Source: Cyanobacteriota bacterium
GTDB taxonomy: Bacteria > Cyanobacteriota > Cyanobacteriia > PCC-6307 > Cyanobiaceae
Assembly (NCBI GenBank): GCA_027620015.1
Contig: JAQCGH010000004.1
Location: forward strand, 1-64,000
DNA length: 64,000 nt
Reading direction: 5' to 3'
Every line of letters starts with the position of its first letter. Position 1 is the first letter of the stretch. Both the position numbers and the translations under genes were made by a program. The notes beneath the pieces are model-generated. The model saw only the letters and a list, made by a program, of their open reading frames with translations. It ran no database searches and was not told where the DNA came from. Of the stretch, positions 45,454-53,751 are shown one piece after another.

Positions 45454-46131
45454 TCAGCCGATAAGCAAGGCACCAAGTAGCAACAGCAGTAACGCTGGCA
45501 GGCTTTGCACTTGGGGCATACTCAAAGGCAACCCAAGGGGCAAGGTGCTGGAAAGAGCACCAGCCAAGATTGCTCCCAATAGCAATCCGACGCAAAGAAG
45601 AGCAAAGCCCCAGCCGACAGCTGCGAGGAAGCGCCGATTGCGCCACTGCAGGTTGATAACAGCCATAGCCGTAGCCAAGGCCAGCACCAGATCCGGAGGG
45701 AAACCGGGAGCAGTAAGCAGTAAAAGCAGCAATACACCAAATATGGCCAGTGGGAACCAAAGCTCCCGCCCAGTAGCTAGAGACAATCCAGGAAGACTGA
45801 GCTGGGGGGCTGAAACCCTTGGCAACTGAAGCTGGGGCAAAGCCGGCATAGTCAGTTTGGGCGGCGGCGGGGCAAGTTGCTCCCTCTGGGAAGCGGACTT
45901 AGCCGCACTACTCACTCGGCCCTGCTGACGTTCCTTCAGACGCTCCATCAAGACAGAGTCGTAAGCAACCTCGATCCGAGAGCGCGCCATGGTGTCATCA
46001 CCTACCTCGTCGAGTCGGGCCAATTTGGCAGCTTGAACCTCGTCAAAGCCAGCATCTGCGGGTACGCCAAGTAGCTCGTAAGGACCAGAGGGTTCTGCGG
46101 CCGGGGATGGCTGGTCGGAGCGTTGAGTCAT
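45454..46131 (-). CDS. CPP1-like protein (chaperone-like protein of POR)
   Basis: A 225-residue protein with an N-terminal J-like domain (YELLGVPADAGFDEVQAAK, MARSRIEVAYDSVLMERL) that lacks the HPD tripeptide of true DnaJ. A Pro/Leu-rich linker and four membrane helices follow. This is the CPP1/DUF3353 layout. In plants CPP1 stabilises light-dependent protochlorophyllide oxidoreductase at the thylakoid. The presence of chlL/B/N and acsF elsewhere in the window fits a chlorophyll theme. It converges with hslO. Confidence 0.85.
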   Translation of the reverse strand: MTQRSDQPSPAAEPSGPYELLGVPADAGFDEVQAAKLARLDEVGDDTMARSRIEVAYDSVLMERLKERQQGRVSSAAKSASQREQLAPPPPKLTMPALPQLQLPRVSAPQLSLPGLSLATGRELWFPLAIFGVLLLLLLTAPGFPPDLVLALATAMAVINLQWRNRRFLAAVGWGFALLCVGLLLGAILAGALSSTLPLGLPLSMPQVQSLPALLLLLLGALLIG

Positions 46132-46197
46132 GAAAAGCCGTTTGAAGGCACCGGAGGGATAACAAAAATTCCCTTTAACCAGCGTATCGAGGCCTGA

Positions 46198-46437
46198 CTA
46201 AAAGAGGGGCTCACTGGAGAGGAATCCAGCCTCCAGTTGCAGACGGCGGCTGCAACTCTCTGCTTCCTCTGCCCCAAGGCGCTTGCGATGTTTGAGCAAA
46301 GGGAGCTGGGGAGGCAAGTGACTACCCTCTCTCATCTCAACAGTGGTGGCTCCAACGGGTTCCTTAGCGGGCAAGAAACTTACGTAATCCCAGCCCCCGT
46401 CAGGGCGGGGACGCACAAGCCAAAGATGCTTTGGCAT
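46198..46437 (-). CDS. DUF1651-like small protein
   Basis: A 79-residue ORF starting MPKHLWLVRPRPDGGWDYVS. The central part LPLLKHRKRLGAEEAESCSRRLQ resembles the LKxRxxLxxEEAxxxWxxLQxxGW pattern of DUF1651, a family seen mainly in Synechococcus and Prochlorococcus. The usual Trp residues near the end are missing here, so it may be a diverged copy. It is alone on the minus strand between cpp1 and arsR. Function is unknown. Confidence 0.55.
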   Translation of the reverse strand: MPKHLWLVRPRPDGGWDYVSFLPAKEPVGATTVEMREGSHLPPQLPLLKHRKRLGAEEAESCSRRLQLEAGFLSSEPLF

Positions 46438-46660
46438 CGCTGTAATTGTTCGTTACGTCTGATTCTGGCGCGCCCGCTCCCGTGACGTGACCAAGACTTC
46501 GGCTTGGAAGCCACCTGGGGGTCTGCTCTAAGTGCGTGGTGCACGCAGAGACAAAACACAGGTAGCAGACGAACCAACTACAGACCGCTCGCTATCGATA
46601 AAAATGACCACACCGGAAAAGCTGATGAAGTAATGAGAGTCGAGCTAAAAGCGTCCTAGG

Positions 46661-46987
46661 TCATCTGCACGAAGGGGCAGGAGTATTGCATTTGGCGGCC
46701 AATTCCCCCAGCCAGCTGCGCAACATCTCAATCGCATCGGTGCGCAGGCTGTAGTACACCCAGCGTCCCTCATCTCGTGCCTCAATCAAACCAGCCTCTC
46801 GCAGCACCTTGAGATGAAATGAGAGCTTGGATTGGGCCAGCCCCAGCTCACTGGTGAGCTCACAAACGCAACGTTCACCGCCAGCTAATGCTTCAAGCAC
46901 CTGGAGCCTAAGGGGGTCTGCCATGGCCTTCAACAGGGCCCGAGCCTTGGTGGGCTCAAGCATCGCAGGGTGATCTAGAACACTCAT
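46661..46987 (-). CDS. arsR: ArsR-family arsenic-responsive repressor
   Basis: A 108-residue winged-helix repressor of the ArsR/SmtB family. The helix-turn-helix is ELGLAQSKLSFHLKVLREAGL. The metalloid site motif ERCVCEL, with the CxC pair, is present before it, and a further Cys pair lies at the C-terminus (KCNTPAPSCR). Binding of As(III) releases it from DNA. It is divergent from the arsenic-type gapdh, with an inverted repeat directly upstream of its start that is likely its operator. Confidence 0.92.
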   Translation of the reverse strand: MSVLDHPAMLEPTKARALLKAMADPLRLQVLEALAGGERCVCELTSELGLAQSKLSFHLKVLREAGLIEARDEGRWVYYSLRTDAIEMLRSWLGELAAKCNTPAPSCR

Positions 46988-46989
46988 AT

Positions 46990-47013
46990 ATCAACTTTAG
47001 TTGATCAATCAAC
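46990..47013. promoter_or_regulatory. Probable ArsR operator (three half-sites)
   Basis: The sequence reads ATCAAC-TTTA-GTTGAT-CA-ATCAAC. It makes two overlapping perfect inverted repeats, ATCAAC/GTTGAT at 46990-47005 and GTTGAT/ATCAAC at 47000-47013. It lies 2 bp upstream of the arsR start and about 55 bp upstream of the gapdh start. ArsR-family operators are typically such imperfect or perfect dyads in the arsR promoter. Confidence 0.75.
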
Positions 47014-47065
47014 TCATTTTGATTTAAGTTCGGGCCACTCTTGCCGCCCAGGCCGGCTCTGAACC

Positions 47066-48091
47066 ATGAAAATCGGCATCAACGGCTTTGGCCGCATCGG
47101 CCGCCTGGTGTTTAGAGCCCTGTGGGGGCGTCCTGGGATTGAGCTGGTGCACGTAAACGATTGCGGCGGTGATGCTGAAACCGCCGCCCACCTGCTCGCC
47201 TTTGACTCCGTGCATGGCCGCTGGAAACAGGCAGTGCAAGGACATACGCATGGATTCACCGTAGGCGGCCACTCGGTGAACTACACCCGGGACAGCAACC
47301 CCGCCGCCGTGCCATGGAGAGAAGCCGGCGTAGAGATGGTGTTGGAGTGCAGCGGTAAGTTCAAAACACCGGACACACTCAAGGCCTATTTCGACCAGGT
47401 GGGGCTCAAACGCGTTGTAGTGGCATGCCCGGTGAAAGGTGAGATCGCCGGAGCTGAAGCCCTAAACGTTGTATTCGGCATCAACCACCAGCTCTACAAC
47501 CCCGAGGAGCACCGCCTGCTCACGGCCGCCTCCTGCACAACTAACTGCCTGGCGCCAATCGTGAAAGTGATTCACGAGAGCTTTGGCATCAAGCACGGCT
47601 CAATCACAACCCTGCACGACGTCACCAACACCCAAGTAGTGGTAGATGGCTTCAAAAGCGACCTGCGCCGGGCCCGCTCTTGCATGCAGAGCCTGATACC
47701 CACAACCACGGGATCAGCAAAGGCAATTGCCTTGATATTTCCAGAGCTGAAAGGAAAGCTAAACGGCCATGCCGTTCGGGTACCACTGCTAAACGCCTCG
47801 CTTACTGATGCGGTATTTGAACTAACGCGCGAGGTGACAGTAGAGGAGGTGAATAGCGCCTTTGAAAACGCTGCAAACGGAGATTTACGCGGGATTCTTG
47901 GCTACGAAACCAGGCCCCTAGTGTCTGTGGATTATGTAAATGATGATCGCAGCGCAATCATCGATGCCGCCTCAACCATGGTGGTTAATGGCACACAACT
48001 AAAGGTGTACGCCTGGTATGACAACGAGTGGGGCTACAGCTCTCGCATGGCCGATCTGGTGAGTCATGTGGCTCAGATCGACGAGAACTGA
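47066..48091 (+). CDS. ArsJ-associated glyceraldehyde-3-phosphate dehydrogenase
   Basis: A 341-residue type I GAPDH with NAD-binding [18 protein letters not shown] and the catalytic [14 protein letters not shown]. In arsenic islands such a GAPDH makes 1-arseno-3-phosphoglycerate from arsenate and glyceraldehyde-3-phosphate, which ArsJ then exports. The position, directly after an arsR-type operator and 9 bp before arsJ, supports this role over glycolysis or the Calvin cycle. The sequence is complete. Confidence 0.92.
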   Translation: MKIGINGFGRIGRLVFRALWGRPGIELVHVNDCGGDAETAAHLLAFDSVHGRWKQAVQGHTHGFTVGGHSVNYTRDSNPAAVPWREAGVEMVLECSGKFKTPDTLKAYFDQVGLKRVVVACPVKGEIAGAEALNVVFGINHQLYNPEEHRLLTAASCTTNCLAPIVKVIHESFGIKHGSITTLHDVTNTQVVVDGFKSDLRRARSCMQSLIPTTTGSAKAIALIFPELKGKLNGHAVRVPLLNASLTDAVFELTREVTVEEVNSAFENAANGDLRGILGYETRPLVSVDYVNDDRSAIIDAASTMVVNGTQLKVYAWYDNEWGYSSRMADLVSHVAQIDEN

Positions 48092-48100
48092 GCCATAGAC

Positions 48101-49336
48101 ATGAGCCGCGCCCTTTCCGCACTGCAGCAATACGCCATCGTGACGGCCAATTACTGGGCTTTCACCCTCACCGATGGAGCGCTGCGAATGCTCGTGGTTT
48201 TCCACTTCCACGAGCTTGGCTACAGCACCCTTGAGATCGCTTTTCTGTTTCTATTTTATGAATTTTTCGGCATCGTCACCAACCTCTATGGCGGCTGGCT
48301 GGGGGCGCGCTTTGGGCTGCGGCTAACTCTCTGGAGTGGCACCTTGATGCAGGTAGCGGCGCTGCTGATGCTGATCCCGGTCGCCGACGACTGGCCCAAA
48401 TGGTGGAGCGTCGCCTACGTGATGGTGGCTCAGGCGATCAGTGGCATAGCCAAAGATCTCAACAAGATGAGTGCCAAAAGCGCCATTAAAACGGTGGTGC
48501 AGGAAACCCCCAACAACCAGGCCAAAGGTCAACAGCAGCTGTTTCGCTGGGTGGCGATCCTCACCGGCTCCAAAAACGCACTTAAGGGGGTGGGGTTTTT
48601 CCTGGGCGGGGTGCTGCTCACCACGATCGGCTTCAACAACGCCGTAGGAGCGATGGCCGCAGGCTTGTTTATCTCCTTTTTGCTCACCTTGGTGCTGCCA
48701 GCAGAGATCGGCCGCATGAAGCAGAAACCAGGATTCAGCGCCATGTTTTCCAAGTCCCGCAAGATCAATCTTTTATCGCTGGCTCGCTTTTTCCTTTTCG
48801 GCGCGCGGGATGTGTGGTTTGTGGTCGCCCTGCCAGTTTTTCTGCAGACAGCCCTTGGTTGGCGCTTTTGGGAGGTAGGCGGCTTCATGGGCCTTTGGGT
48901 AATCGGCTACGGCATCGTGCAGGGGGCAGCACCTGCTCTGCGCCGCGCATGGGGCCAGAGTGCGCCTCCTGGAGCGTCTGCAGTTGAATTTTGGAGCGCA
49001 GTGCTTACTGCTATTCCCGCACTAATCGCCGTAGCTCTGTGGCGCCAGGTGGGGCAACCGGGAGTGGCGGTGGTAGTGGGGCTGGCCATATTCGGGGTGG
49101 TGTTCGCGATGAACTCCTCAATCCACAGCTATATGGTGCTGGCATATACCGATGCTGAATCGGTAAGCATCAACGTGGGCTTCTATTACATGGCCAATGC
49201 GGCTGGCCGGCTATTAGGCACAGTGCTATCTGGTGCTCTGTTTTTGCTCGGAGGCCTGCAGGTTTGCCTATGGGTTTCTAGTGCACTAGTGGGCGCTGCC
49301 TGGCTGGTGAGCAGAAGACTTCAGGCCTCGCAGTAA
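48101..49336 (+). CDS. arsJ: Organoarsenical efflux MFS transporter ArsJ
   Basis: A 411-residue major facilitator with about 12 helices. The opening YAIVTANYWAFTLTDGALRM and the stretch GIAKDLNKMSAKSAIK, both characteristic of ArsJ, are present. It exports 1-arseno-3-phosphoglycerate, which breaks down outside the cell to arsenate. It follows the arsenic-type gapdh by 9 bp. No arsC, arsB or acr3 is present in the window, so arsenate resistance here seems to depend on this two-gene route, unless other genes lie elsewhere. Confidence 0.93.
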   Translation: MSRALSALQQYAIVTANYWAFTLTDGALRMLVVFHFHELGYSTLEIAFLFLFYEFFGIVTNLYGGWLGARFGLRLTLWSGTLMQVAALLMLIPVADDWPKWWSVAYVMVAQAISGIAKDLNKMSAKSAIKTVVQETPNNQAKGQQQLFRWVAILTGSKNALKGVGFFLGGVLLTTIGFNNAVGAMAAGLFISFLLTLVLPAEIGRMKQKPGFSAMFSKSRKINLLSLARFFLFGARDVWFVVALPVFLQTALGWRFWEVGGFMGLWVIGYGIVQGAAPALRRAWGQSAPPGASAVEFWSAVLTAIPALIAVALWRQVGQPGVAVVVGLAIFGVVFAMNSSIHSYMVLAYTDAESVSINVGFYYMANAAGRLLGTVLSGALFLLGGLQVCLWVSSALVGAAWLVSRRLQASQ

Positions 49337-49674
49337 GGAGCACCAATCTCAAAATTCAACGGGGGCTGGGAAAACGTTAAGTATTTAAAGCCTTCAAATA
49401 TCATCGCAGTTAAAATAACCACAGACAAGTCAGCATCCCATTCATGGGCGAAGGAATAACGTAATGGATTCCTAGGGGGAGGGGTAACCCTCCGAAAGAC
49501 AAGTAAAACATGAAAAACCAGATTAAGAATAGACACTAAGGAAAATAATTTGCAACAACATCTCGGCAAAGCAAGGCGTGAAGATTACGCGTATTACACA
49601 GCGACATATTCTCTACACAAAAAAAAGGGGCTCAAAGAGCCCCCCATGCTGCATTATTTATAACTTTTAGACGA
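49337..49674. other. Intergenic region between arsJ and pstS (convergent)
   Basis: About 340 bp without a convincing gene and noticeably AT-richer than the surroundings. It contains the pstS terminator and, nearer arsJ, a short stem-loop GGAGGG-GTAA-CCCTCC at 49478-49493 with no T-run on either side. An 82-codon minus-strand frame covers part of it but looks non-coding. Confidence 0.6.
49619..49644 (-). terminator. Rho-independent terminator of pstS
   Basis: On the minus strand, GGGGCTC-TTT-GAGCCCC (49627-49643) is followed by a run of eight T (plus-strand A at 49619-49626). It lies about 30 bp after the pstS stop, which is the normal spacing. Confidence 0.85.
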
Positions 49675-50649
49675 TCACTTACCGATCCGTAATACTGCCT
49701 TCTTGGCTGCAGCTTGGATAGTGTCCCGGAGGGGAACATAACCAAGATCGTCGGCAAATGCTTGAGCATTGTCGCTCAGGATGTAATTCATCATACTGCG
49801 TAGCGAATTAGTCTTATTTCCATTCCCCTTTTCGTAGAAAAGGAGATAAGTGAGTGTAGCGATTGGATATGCACCGGAAGCGGATGGATTGGGATTGTAA
49901 CCAGCCAGGTTCTTATCAAGCTTGATGTCGGCAAGAGCCTTGGCACCAGCAGCGGCAGTGGGAAGCATAAATTGGCCAGCCTTATTTTGAATGGCAGCGG
50001 CCTTCAGAGCTCCCCTTACATATGACTGGTTCACATAACCAATCGAACCAACGGTGGTATTGAGGACAGCAGAGACACCCTCATTACCCTTACCACCAAC
50101 GCCCACTTTCCATGCTACGGACTTGCCAGAACCAATGGTCCACTCTTTAGAAAAAGACTTCATCGATCCGGTGAATGCAGCTGTAGTACCAGAACCATCG
50201 GAGCGATGCGCCACAGTGATCTTGCCTTCCTTACAACCAAGCTGACTCCAGTTGTTTATCGATCCCATGAAGATCGAAACTGTTTGTTTCTGGGTAAGCT
50301 TCAGTGAGCAGCCAGGCTTGTTGTAGGCCACAGCGATCGACCCCCCAACGGTAGGGATCTGAACTACACCACGACTAACCTTCTTGATGTCCTTTTCCTT
50401 GATCGGGTCGTCAGTAGCACCAAAGGCAACGGTTTCATTGATGAATGCCTTGCGGCCACCACCAGAGCCAATGCTCTGATAGTTAACCTTAACCCCACCT
50501 GATTTGGACAACGTGGAAAACCAACGCTGATAAATAGAAGCGGGGAAAGTTGCTCCGGCACCAGACAAACGAACAGCAGCCTGGGAAGCTGCTCCGCCGA
50601 CTAGACCAGCAAATACCAGGGCCGTAAAAGATTTCTTAAGGAAAGTCAT
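49675..50649 (-). CDS. pstS: Phosphate ABC transporter substrate-binding protein
   Basis: A 324-residue periplasmic phosphate-binding protein. The signal peptide (MTFLKKSFTALVFAGLVGG) is followed by AVRLSGAGATFPASIYQRWF and YQSIGSGGGRKAFI, the phosphate-binding loop. Next come FGATDDPIKEKD, IPTVGGSIAVAYN and HRSDGSGTTAAF. All of these are conserved in PstS. pstCAB are not in the window. In cyanobacteria PstS is induced by phosphate starvation through PhoB. I searched the upstream region for Pho-box-like CTTAACCT repeats and saw none that is clean. The gene is more AT-rich than its neighbours. Confidence 0.93.
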   Translation of the reverse strand: MTFLKKSFTALVFAGLVGGAASQAAVRLSGAGATFPASIYQRWFSTLSKSGGVKVNYQSIGSGGGRKAFINETVAFGATDDPIKEKDIKKVSRGVVQIPTVGGSIAVAYNKPGCSLKLTQKQTVSIFMGSINNWSQLGCKEGKITVAHRSDGSGTTAAFTGSMKSFSKEWTIGSGKSVAWKVGVGGKGNEGVSAVLNTTVGSIGYVNQSYVRGALKAAAIQNKAGQFMLPTAAAGAKALADIKLDKNLAGYNPNPSASGAYPIATLTYLLFYEKGNGNKTNSLRSMMNYILSDNAQAFADDLGYVPLRDTIQAAAKKAVLRIGK

Positions 50650-51014
50650 TAGGTAAGGGACAATTCCAAAAGCATTTTAACAAATAGCCCCAGCTATATA
50701 CATTATGGGGAAATTAAGAGGCGGCAAAGCAATGGCAAAATATTGTCGCAGGCAATGTCATGAATAACTTTTTAGACTACCACGATAGCAACGGATTACG
50801 CAATAACCAACGCCAGGACCACCTTGGAGAAGAACGCGATGCCACAACAAAGTCTATACATCTAGTCATATAAAAGAATCAAGAATTAATCAAAATATCA
50901 CAGGAGCGATATACATGACATAAAAAAGCCCCCTTTAGGAGGGGGCTTAGAAAGTGTGTGTGAGAAACTACTAAGAGGAAGCAGTGAGGAGTGTCTTGAG
51001 ATGTGCGAATAAGA
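50650..51014. other. Intergenic region pstS - porin
   Basis: About 365 bp with no ORF. It contains the porin terminator near its right end and, upstream of pstS, an AT-rich stretch with TATATA- and TTAAAAT-like sequences that may be the pstS promoter. A short dyad ATAGC-CCCA-GCTAT lies about 35 bp before the pstS start. Confidence 0.5.
50922..50950 (-). terminator. Rho-independent terminator of the porin gene
   Basis: On the minus strand, AAGCCCCC and GGGGGCTT form an 8-bp stem (50926-50948) with a 7-nt loop. The run of T that follows corresponds to plus-strand A at 50922-50927. It is about 65 bp after the porin stop. Confidence 0.85.
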
Positions 51015-52583
51015 TCAGAACTTGATGGTAGTCTTGACTACAGCACCAAATACGTCTTGTTCAGCAGCGCTAGTAGTAGCACCAAGGCCATTATCTATAA
51101 AGAAAACAGCAGGTGTAACTGTGATCTTATCGCTTACCTTGAAGCGATAGAAGAGCTCATAAGCGAAGGTGTCTTCAGTTTTTACACCAGCTTCAGTATC
51201 ACCCTGTTGAGGCATAGCAAAGGCAAATCCAAGTGAATTACCCTTTACAAATGCATTATCCCACTGGAGTCCAGCTGTCCAACCAAAGGAATCATTGTTA
51301 CCCTTTGTCGCTGACAACCTTTCAACATTAGTACCACCAAGACCCAAGCTAATGGAGGGGATGATGCCTGTCTTTAAGGGCTTCCAGTAGCCACCAATTC
51401 CGTAGCTTATTGCATCTTGGCCAGCAGCTAATGTGGTTTGAGAAACTTTCGAACCTTTTCGAATGGTTTTTTGGCCTTCATTAATGTAATTAGCCGCTAG
51501 TGCTATACCCCAGTTTGGGCCAACATAGCCAAGCTGAGATAGCCAGCTATTACCTTCGTCGCCAAATAGTCCCTCACTAGAAACGGCAGCCTTCTTGTTG
51601 TCAGTGACATAGTTAGAGGAAACAGTAAAGTAGGGATTACCCTTCTTCACTTTTTGCTTCCAAGTAAAACCAAACAATGAACCGGTTGCCTTGTTGTAAA
51701 CACCTGTCGCACCTGCTAGACCAAAATAATCAAGAATACCAGACTTATAAGCAGAAGGGATAAATGCAACCGTCTCAGTATTACGAGCTAGAGGGCCAGC
51801 TGTAATTGTTAGGCCATCAATAGCCTTGAGTGGGAATTGATAATACAAACGGTCAAGGTTGATTGAGTCAGCTGTGCTAGCAGCAATATCGGCGCCAACC
51901 ATGTTTCCGGCAGATCCACTACCAGAAAATTGGTTGTCCTTTGCAAAATTGGCAGAGCGTAAACGCGAAACCAACTTACTTTTATCGCCAAACTGTGTTG
52001 TAAGGGTAAGGCGATAGTCGTAGTTAAACGTTGTCTTGTCTGCTGTTAGATCAGGGTTGCCATCAAGACCACCCAAGAAAAAATTTGCTACACCCTTAAG
52101 CCTGGTGGTGGTGGAGAACTGCTGGGCCTGCAGCTTGCCCACTTTCGACTCAAGTCCATCCACTCGTCCGGTAAGCACGGTTAGCTCGCCGTCGAACTCA
52201 TTAAGCAGCTTCTGCAGCTCGTCGGTCTTTTCGGTGACCCGGTCAAGGCAGGAATTAAGTAGGGCCGCCGCTTCATAGCGGGTCATGGCGTTGCCACCCT
52301 TGAATTTGCTGTCAGGGAAGCCGGCTACACAACCGTTCCTCTCAACCAGGTTGGCAAGTGCCTGGTAGGCCCAGTCTGTGGGCTGAACGTCGGAAAACTG
52401 GCTAACGCTGGTGACTTGATTTTTTGATTCCCAAGCACGGAAGCGATCAACGTCTTGCTGTTGCATGTACTCGTTGATGGCAGCACTGCCATTCAACGAA
52501 GCGAGCTCTTGTGCCGAAGCGGCCATTGGAGCCATCATGCTGGTGCCAGCTAAAGCCAGCAGCAACTTTTTGGAAAGATTCAT
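51015..52583 (-). CDS. Iron-uptake-type porin with SLH domain
   Basis: A 522-residue outer-membrane protein. A signal peptide ends MAASAQEL. An S-layer-homology domain follows (SQFSDVQPTDWAYQALANLVER, quoted in part as FSDVQPTDWAYQAL), then a coiled coil (EKTDELQKLLNEFDGELTVL), which links to peptidoglycan. A beta-barrel (OprB-like) ends with aromatic VKTTIKF at the C-terminus. This is the SomA/SomB/iron uptake porin layout of cyanobacteria. It has its own terminator, a possible promoter, a 20-bp palindrome and a 5'-UTR hairpin upstream, all signs of individual regulation. Confidence 0.92.
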   Translation of the reverse strand: MNLSKKLLLALAGTSMMAPMAASAQELASLNGSAAINEYMQQQDVDRFRAWESKNQVTSVSQFSDVQPTDWAYQALANLVERNGCVAGFPDSKFKGGNAMTRYEAAALLNSCLDRVTEKTDELQKLLNEFDGELTVLTGRVDGLESKVGKLQAQQFSTTTRLKGVANFFLGGLDGNPDLTADKTTFNYDYRLTLTTQFGDKSKLVSRLRSANFAKDNQFSGSGSAGNMVGADIAASTADSINLDRLYYQFPLKAIDGLTITAGPLARNTETVAFIPSAYKSGILDYFGLAGATGVYNKATGSLFGFTWKQKVKKGNPYFTVSSNYVTDNKKAAVSSEGLFGDEGNSWLSQLGYVGPNWGIALAANYINEGQKTIRKGSKVSQTTLAAGQDAISYGIGGYWKPLKTGIIPSISLGLGGTNVERLSATKGNNDSFGWTAGLQWDNAFVKGNSLGFAFAMPQQGDTEAGVKTEDTFAYELFYRFKVSDKITVTPAVFFIDNGLGATTSAAEQDVFGAVVKTTIKF

Positions 52584-52606
52584 CGGGTCCTCACACCGAT
52601 AGGGAT

Positions 52607-52624
52607 GTCTTCACAAAGGAAGAC
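52607..52624 (-). promoter_or_regulatory. 5'-UTR hairpin of the porin mRNA
   Basis: GTCTTC-CTTTGT-GAAGAC on the minus strand forms a perfect 6-bp stem with a 6-nt loop, ending 24 nt upstream of the porin ATG and just ahead of the GTGAGGACC ribosome-binding region. It may affect mRNA stability or translation. Confidence 0.5.
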
Positions 52625-52626
52625 GA

Positions 52627-52665
52627 ATTAAATATATCGATGATGCAATCCAATAACGAGTACCT
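52627..52665 (-). promoter_or_regulatory. Possible porin promoter
   Basis: On the minus strand, CGTTATTGGATTGC is followed about 10 bases later by GATATATTTAATTC. TATATT or TATTTA could be a -10 box and TTGGAT a weak -35. It lies between the 20-bp palindrome and the 5'-UTR hairpin. This is from pattern only. Confidence 0.3.
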
Positions 52666-52678
52666 AGGAGACATCAAT

Positions 52679-52698
52679 AATGTGTTCCAGAACACATT
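52679..52698. promoter_or_regulatory. 20-bp palindrome upstream of the porin (possible operator)
   Basis: AATGTGTTC-CA-GAACACATT is a near-perfect 20-bp palindrome with 9-bp arms and a 2-bp centre. It lies 96-115 bp upstream of the porin start and between it and the CHAD gene. The size and symmetry fit a dimeric repressor or activator site. I do not recognise the regulator: it is not a Fur, NtcA or LexA consensus. Confidence 0.55.
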
Positions 52699-52731
52699 GC
52701 CCTCGAAAAGCAGGAGTATTTCCAGCAACAA

Positions 52732-53751
52732 CTAGCCCAGCCAGGCCAGGGCTCGTATCAAGCCAGTCCTCAGCCAAGAACGCAGCCCTGCTGGCCGCAG
52801 CTCTGAAAGCAGAGCAAACCGCAGCTTGCGGCGCTGGCGATGAGGTAACAACTCATCTACAAGCTCGCGCCAATGCTCCCAGCAATAGCGTTGGTTTTGC
52901 ACCAGCAGCCACTCCAGTTGCGGCAATGTGTTTTCAAGTTTGCCTGGCACCTGGTCGTGGATGGCTCCTTGCAGCACCTGCAGATCATTCCACTCCCCAA
53001 GCAATTCCTGGCCATGCTTAAAGCGGTTGATCCAAGGCGCCGTGGCGGCACCTTGCAAAGGAGCAAGATTTTCCAGCAAGTAACTCACCTGTATGAGCTG
53101 ACGACGCAGCTCAAGCAGATGTTCGGTTTCAGCTGCAGCCCTTCTGGTTTGCCAACCCGGCTGCATGAAAAGGCCCTGCAAGGTGGCGCCTTGCCATTCC
53201 AACACCCACTGCGAAATTGGTTGTTCGCCAAGCGCTGTGAAGGCGGGCTCCTTCAACCAACGCTGTAGCTGGCCCAACCCGACTAAGTAGGAGCGGCTTT
53301 GCAGCACCTCCACCACATGGGCGTGGGCTTGCTCACGCTCGCGGCGCAACTGCTTGAGCACCGGACGCAGCGCCTTCGCCTCCACTGCCGGCAACTGGGG
53401 CAGGAAACCATCCTCAAGGCGTTCGCGTAAAACATCAAGATCTCGGGCCATCCCCAAACGGCGCACCCATTTGGCCAAGCGCTGATCGTTTACTGCTGCT
53501 GGCAGCTGCAGGCCAGGCTCAAACTGATTCAAGGTGGTACGCAGACGATGCATTGCTATCTGCATCTGATGCAGCAGCTCGGTGTCTTTTCCGGACGCAA
53601 CCGAGGCCTGCAATTGCACCAGCTTGGTTACATGCGCGTGTATCAGCTCTTGAGCAAAGACTCCACTGCTCAAACCGCTGCAGCGATTCATTAAACCCAT
53701 GCGGAAGTCAATGAGATGCAGCTTTTTGATGCTATCCGAACTTCGATGCAA
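52732..53751 (-). CDS. CHAD domain-containing protein
   Basis: A 339-residue protein. Helical CHAD-domain motifs are visible: HQMQIAMHRLRTTLNQFEP, VRRLGMARDLDVLRERL and LGEWNDLQVL, rich in conserved His, Arg and Lys. CHAD proteins bind polyphosphate and localise to polyphosphate granules, and are often near phosphate genes. Here pstS and the porin lie downstream on the same strand. No CYTH triphosphatase domain is fused to it. A link to phosphate storage is likely but is inferred from family and position. Confidence 0.82.
   Translation of the reverse strand: MHRSSDSIKKLHLIDFRMGLMNRCSGLSSGVFAQELIHAHVTKLVQLQASVASGKDTELLHQMQIAMHRLRTTLNQFEPGLQLPAAVNDQRLAKWVRRLGMARDLDVLRERLEDGFLPQLPAVEAKALRPVLKQLRREREQAHAHVVEVLQSRSYLVGLGQLQRWLKEPAFTALGEQPISQWVLEWQGATLQGLFMQPGWQTRRAAAETEHLLELRRQLIQVSYLLENLAPLQGAATAPWINRFKHGQELLGEWNDLQVLQGAIHDQVPGKLENTLPQLEWLLVQNQRYCWEHWRELVDELLPHRQRRKLRFALLSELRPAGLRSWLRTGLIRALAWLG

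Noticed and set aside
49478-49493. GGAGGG-GTAA-CCCTCC stem-loop after arsJ
   Set aside because: No T-run follows on the plus strand, so I do not call it an arsJ terminator. It may still be a 3' structure.
49321-49569. 82-codon minus-strand frame after arsJ
   Set aside because: It overlaps the arsJ end, has no family resemblance, and spans an AT-rich intergenic region. Treated as a chance frame.
50650-50770. Search for a Pho box upstream of pstS
   Set aside because: Only a CTTAATTT-like sequence is present, without the repeated CTTAACCT units expected for PhoB in cyanobacteria.
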